A stretch of DNA of 64,000 nucleotides from Sphingobacteriia bacterium RIFOXYC2_FULL_35_18 (GTDB taxonomy: Bacteria; Bacteroidota; Bacteroidia; Chitinophagales; Chitinophagaceae), in NCBI GenBank assembly GCA_001829005.1, contig MIAG01000001.1, forward strand, positions 526,308-590,307, written 5' to 3'. Positions within the stretch are counted from its first letter, which is position 1, and every line of letters begins with the position of its first letter. Below are positions 61,608 through 64,000 of this stretch, one piece after another. The position numbers and the translations under genes were made by a program. The notes under the pieces are model-generated. The model worked only from the letters and a program-made list of their open reading frames with translations, searched no databases and had not been told where the DNA came from.

Positions 61608-64000
61608 ATGAAAAAAATAATTTCACTTTTTACGCTTGCAGCTTTAATGGCTGGGCAAGTGAATGCCCAATCTAACCCCAAATGGTTGCGGTATTCAAAT
61701 ATTTCGCCAGATGGTAAAACAGTCGTGTTTACTTACAAAGGAGATTTGTATACTGTTTCATCTTCAGGCGGTAATGCTACTGCATTAACCATGCATGAAG
61801 CACATGATTTTATGCCGGTTTGGAGTAAAGACGGTAAAACCATTGCATTCGCAAGTGATCGATATGGTAATTTTGATGTATTCACTATTCCTGTTACTGG
61901 GGGCGAAGCCAAAAGAGTTACTTTTCATTCGGCTGCAGAATATCCCTATGATTTTTCAGCAGATAACCAGAAAATTATATTTGGATCAGCAAGAATGGAC
62001 TTGGCAAGTAATAGACAGTTTCCTACGGGATCTATGCCTGAGCTTTATAGTGTGGGTGTAAACGGAGGTAGACCCACTCAATTATTAACCACTCCTGCAG
62101 AAGAAGTAAAGTTTAGCAAGGATGGAAATAAAATGATTTATCAGGATAAAAAAGGAGGAGAAAATACTTGGAGAAAACACCATACTTCTTCTATTGCCAG
62201 AGATATTTGGATCTATGATGTTAAAGCAGACAAGCATACTAAGCTAACTAACTTTAATGGAGAAGATCGTAATCCAGTTTTTGCCAATGCAGAAAAAGAG
62301 TTGATTTATTTAAGTGAAGAAAGCGGCAGTTTTAATATTCACAAAATGCCAGTTGCAGGCGGTAAGAGCGAAAAATTAACTTCATTCAAAAAGCATCCAG
62401 TACGTTTTTTAAGTACATCAGCAGATGGTACGCTTTGCTTTAGTTATGATGGTGAATTATATACAATGAAAGCAGGCGGCAACCCACAAAAATTATCCAT
62501 CAATATTTTAGCCGATGCACGCAAGAACGATGAGCAAGTAATGCGCGTGAGCAGTGGAAGTAATATTGCTGTTTCGCCGAACGGAAAAGAAGTTGCATTC
62601 TTATACAGAGGAGATGTTTTTGTTAGTAGCGTAGATGGAGGTGTAACTAAAAGAATTACAGCAACCCCAACACAAGAAGTAGGGATTGGTTTTTCACCAG
62701 ATGGTAAATCAATTATTTATACTGCAGAGCGGAACAATAAATGGAGCATTTTTGAAAGCACTAAACTACGTGCAGACGAACCTTATTTTTATGCATCAAC
62801 CCTAATTAAAGAAACACCAGTATTAGATAATGCGAACGATAATACACAACCATTGTATTCTCCTGATGGAAAAGAAATCGCGTTTGTAGAAAATAGAAAC
62901 AATGTTCGTATATACAATATTGCCAGTAAGCAAAGCAGAACAATATTAGGTTCAGAGCAAATTTTTGCTTGGACAGAGAATGATCAATATTTTCAATGGA
63001 GTCCAGACAGCAAGTGGTTGTTATTTGATTATGCAGTAGTAGGAAGTGCAGTAAGTGAAGTGGGTTTAGCAAGTGTTGATGGAAAGAAAATCATGAATAT
63101 TACAGAGAGTGGATTTAATGATTATCGCCCTAAATGGGTAATGGGTGGTAAAGCTATGTTATGGCAAAGTAATCGAGATGGATTAAGAGGCGCTGCTATG
63201 AGCGGAGGCGCACAAAGTGATGCTTACTTAATGTTCTTCACACAAGCGGCAATGGATCGATTTAAATTGACCAAAGAAGAATTGGCGCTAGTAAAAGAAA
63301 TGGAAGAGCAAAAAACCAAAGCAGATACTAGTAAAAAGAAAACTACTACAGTAGAACCAGTAGAGATAGAGTGGGAGGGTTTAACACAACGTAGAGCAAG
63401 AGCAACCATACACTCATCTGGAATGGGAGATGCTTTGGTGAGCAAGGATGGAGAAACATTGTATTATCTCGCTCGTTTTGAAAGAGGCATGAATTTGTGG
63501 ACTACTAACTTAAGAACCAAAGAAACCAAAATGCTGGTTCCATTAAATGCCAATGGTGCAAGTATGGTTTGGGATAAGGACCAGAAAAATATTTTCATCA
63601 GTAGCGATGGCAGCATTACCAAATTAGATGTGGCTAGTAGTAAGCAAGATCGAATTGCTATCAATGGCGAAATGGCCATCAATATGCGTGAAGAAAGAGC
63701 AGCTATGTTTGAGCATGTTTGGAGAAGAACCAAGAAAACTTTTTACAATAAAACTTTCCACGGAATTAATTGGGATAGTTATAAAACCGATTACGAAAAA
63801 TACCTACCATCCATTGGCAACAATTATGAGTTCAGTGAAATGTTGAGTGAGCTGTTGGGAGAATTGAATGTAAGCCATAGTGGAGCTGCATTTGGCAACT
63901 TTAATGCCAATGGAGATGCCACTGCTTCGTTGGGTGCGTTTTATGATGCGGCTTATTCTGGCAATGGTGTAAAGATTGAAGAAGTAGTATTAGGCGGTCC
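61608..64000 (+). CDS. Tricorn-like protease, 3' end outside window
   Basis: The gene runs off the right edge, leaving 797 complete codons from the ATG at 61608. The signal peptide ends at 'GQVNAQ', so it is exported. Two propeller parts built from PD40/WD40-like repeats follow ('ISPDGKTVVFTYKGDLYTV', 'WSKDGKTIAFASDRYGNFDV', 'VSPNGKEVAFLYRGDVFV'). A linker with charged helices comes next (about 555-585). The tricorn C1 domain begins near 'VWRRTKKTFYNKTFHGINWD' and 'ELLGELNVSHSGA'. The PDZ and S41 serine-protease core should lie beyond the window. It probably degrades peptides in the periplasm. Confidence 0.9.
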   Translation, partial: MKKIISLFTLAALMAGQVNAQSNPKWLRYSNISPDGKTVVFTYKGDLYTVSSSGGNATALTMHEAHDFMPVWSKDGKTIAFASDRYGNFDVFTIPVTGGEAKRVTFHSAAEYPYDFSADNQKIIFGSARMDLASNRQFPTGSMPELYSVGVNGGRPTQLLTTPAEEVKFSKDGNKMIYQDKKGGENTWRKHHTSSIARDIWIYDVKADKHTKLTNFNGEDRNPVFANAEKELIYLSEESGSFNIHKMPVAGGKSEKLTSFKKHPVRFLSTSADGTLCFSYDGELYTMKAGGNPQKLSINILADARKNDEQVMRVSSGSNIAVSPNGKEVAFLYRGDVFVSSVDGGVTKRITATPTQEVGIGFSPDGKSIIYTAERNNKWSIFESTKLRADEPYFYASTLIKETPVLDNANDNTQPLYSPDGKEIAFVENRNNVRIYNIASKQSRTILGSEQIFAWTENDQYFQWSPDSKWLLFDYAVVGSAVSEVGLASVDGKKIMNITESGFNDYRPKWVMGGKAMLWQSNRDGLRGAAMSGGAQSDAYLMFFTQAAMDRFKLTKEELALVKEMEEQKTKADTSKKKTTTVEPVEIEWEGLTQRRARATIHSSGMGDALVSKDGETLYYLARFERGMNLWTTNLRTKETKMLVPLNANGASMVWDKDQKNIFISSDGSITKLDVASSKQDRIAINGEMAINMREERAAMFEHVWRRTKKTFYNKTFHGINWDSYKTDYEKYLPSIGNNYEFSEMLSELLGELNVSHSGAAFGNFNANGDATASLGAFYDAAYSGNGVKIEEVVLGG

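Noticed and set aside
1..64000. tRNA, rRNA, CRISPR arrays, insertion sequences, integrases, toxin-antitoxin or phage-defence genes
   Set aside because: I looked for repeats with regular spacing, transposase motifs and RNA-gene signatures and saw none. No classical defence island is present.

Overview
The window looks like a chromosomal stretch of a Bacteroidota bacterium, most likely of the Chitinophagaceae (inference). The support is low GC content, weak or absent Shine-Dalgarno sequences, several matches to the Bacteroidota -7 promoter box (TAnnTTTG), a carboxypeptidase-like/TonB outer-membrane receptor, many Bacteroidota-style lipoproteins, and families typical of the phylum (DUF5690, DUF5777, GIN/DUF2807, two-component propeller kinases, tricorn-like protease). 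I see no tRNA, rRNA, CRISPR array, insertion sequence, phage or integrase. Genes are densely packed and several convergent pairs touch or overlap.

Layout. 1-2535 (-): 3'-truncated propeller sensor kinase. 2713-6989 (+): GIN-like secreted protein, DinB-like protein, TonB receptor, c-type cytochrome lipoprotein. 7008-12183: small conserved proteins, nucleoid-associated protein, Tat-exported sugar isomerase-like protein, penicillin-acylase-type Ntn hydrolase. 12185-19146 (-): cysS, then a tightly coupled operon read rlmD > rhomboid > rhomboid lacking its serine > two membrane-anchored EEP phosphodiesterase-fold proteins. 19214-20933 (+): thioredoxin-fold protein and a small membrane protein followed by a clear terminator. 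21165-27990: six-gene signalling block (NarL-type regulator, lone receiver, PAS kinase, receiver-kinase fusion, receiver-AraC regulator, and a convergent GAF/PAS kinase). 28090-34342: metF, lptB, GH3-like synthetase, fabG-type reductase, SulP transporter, beta-carbonic anhydrase. 34451-38911 (+): three-part export system whose ABC subunit has a degenerate nucleotide-binding domain. 38908-42459 (-): enoyl-CoA hydratase, paaZ, adk. 42639-48686: msrB, bestrophin, DUF5690 transporter-like protein, large secreted beta-propeller protein. 48762-51111: small lipoprotein, then an operon of CX4CH cytochrome-like lipoprotein, YceI-like and DUF5777 proteins. 51131-56788: plug-domain protein without a barrel, small basic protein, aminotransferase, two small reverse-strand genes (one a 39-residue lipoprotein), glycosyltransferase, EamA transporter, SixA-type phosphatase. 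56827-61514: mnmH and a 5-oxoprolinase operon (pxpB, pxpC, pxpA, NRAMP-like transporter). 61608-64000 (+): 5' part of a tricorn-like protease.

How genes work together. The clearest functional units are the 5-oxoproline operon, the bicarbonate pair (SulP plus carbonic anhydrase), the ABC/HlyD/TolC exporter, the paaZ/hydratase pair, and the signalling block. The observations most worth following are: a set of GTG-initiated genes (rlmD, mnmH, pxpB) in which a -7-like box sits exactly four bases before the start codon, suggesting leaderless transcripts; an operon that pairs an intact rhomboid with a serine-less one; an export ABC protein altered at the signature, Walker B and H-loop; and an NRAMP-family protein lacking the metal-binding DPGN motif in a 5-oxoprolinase operon. 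All family calls come from reading motifs by eye, not from database searches.
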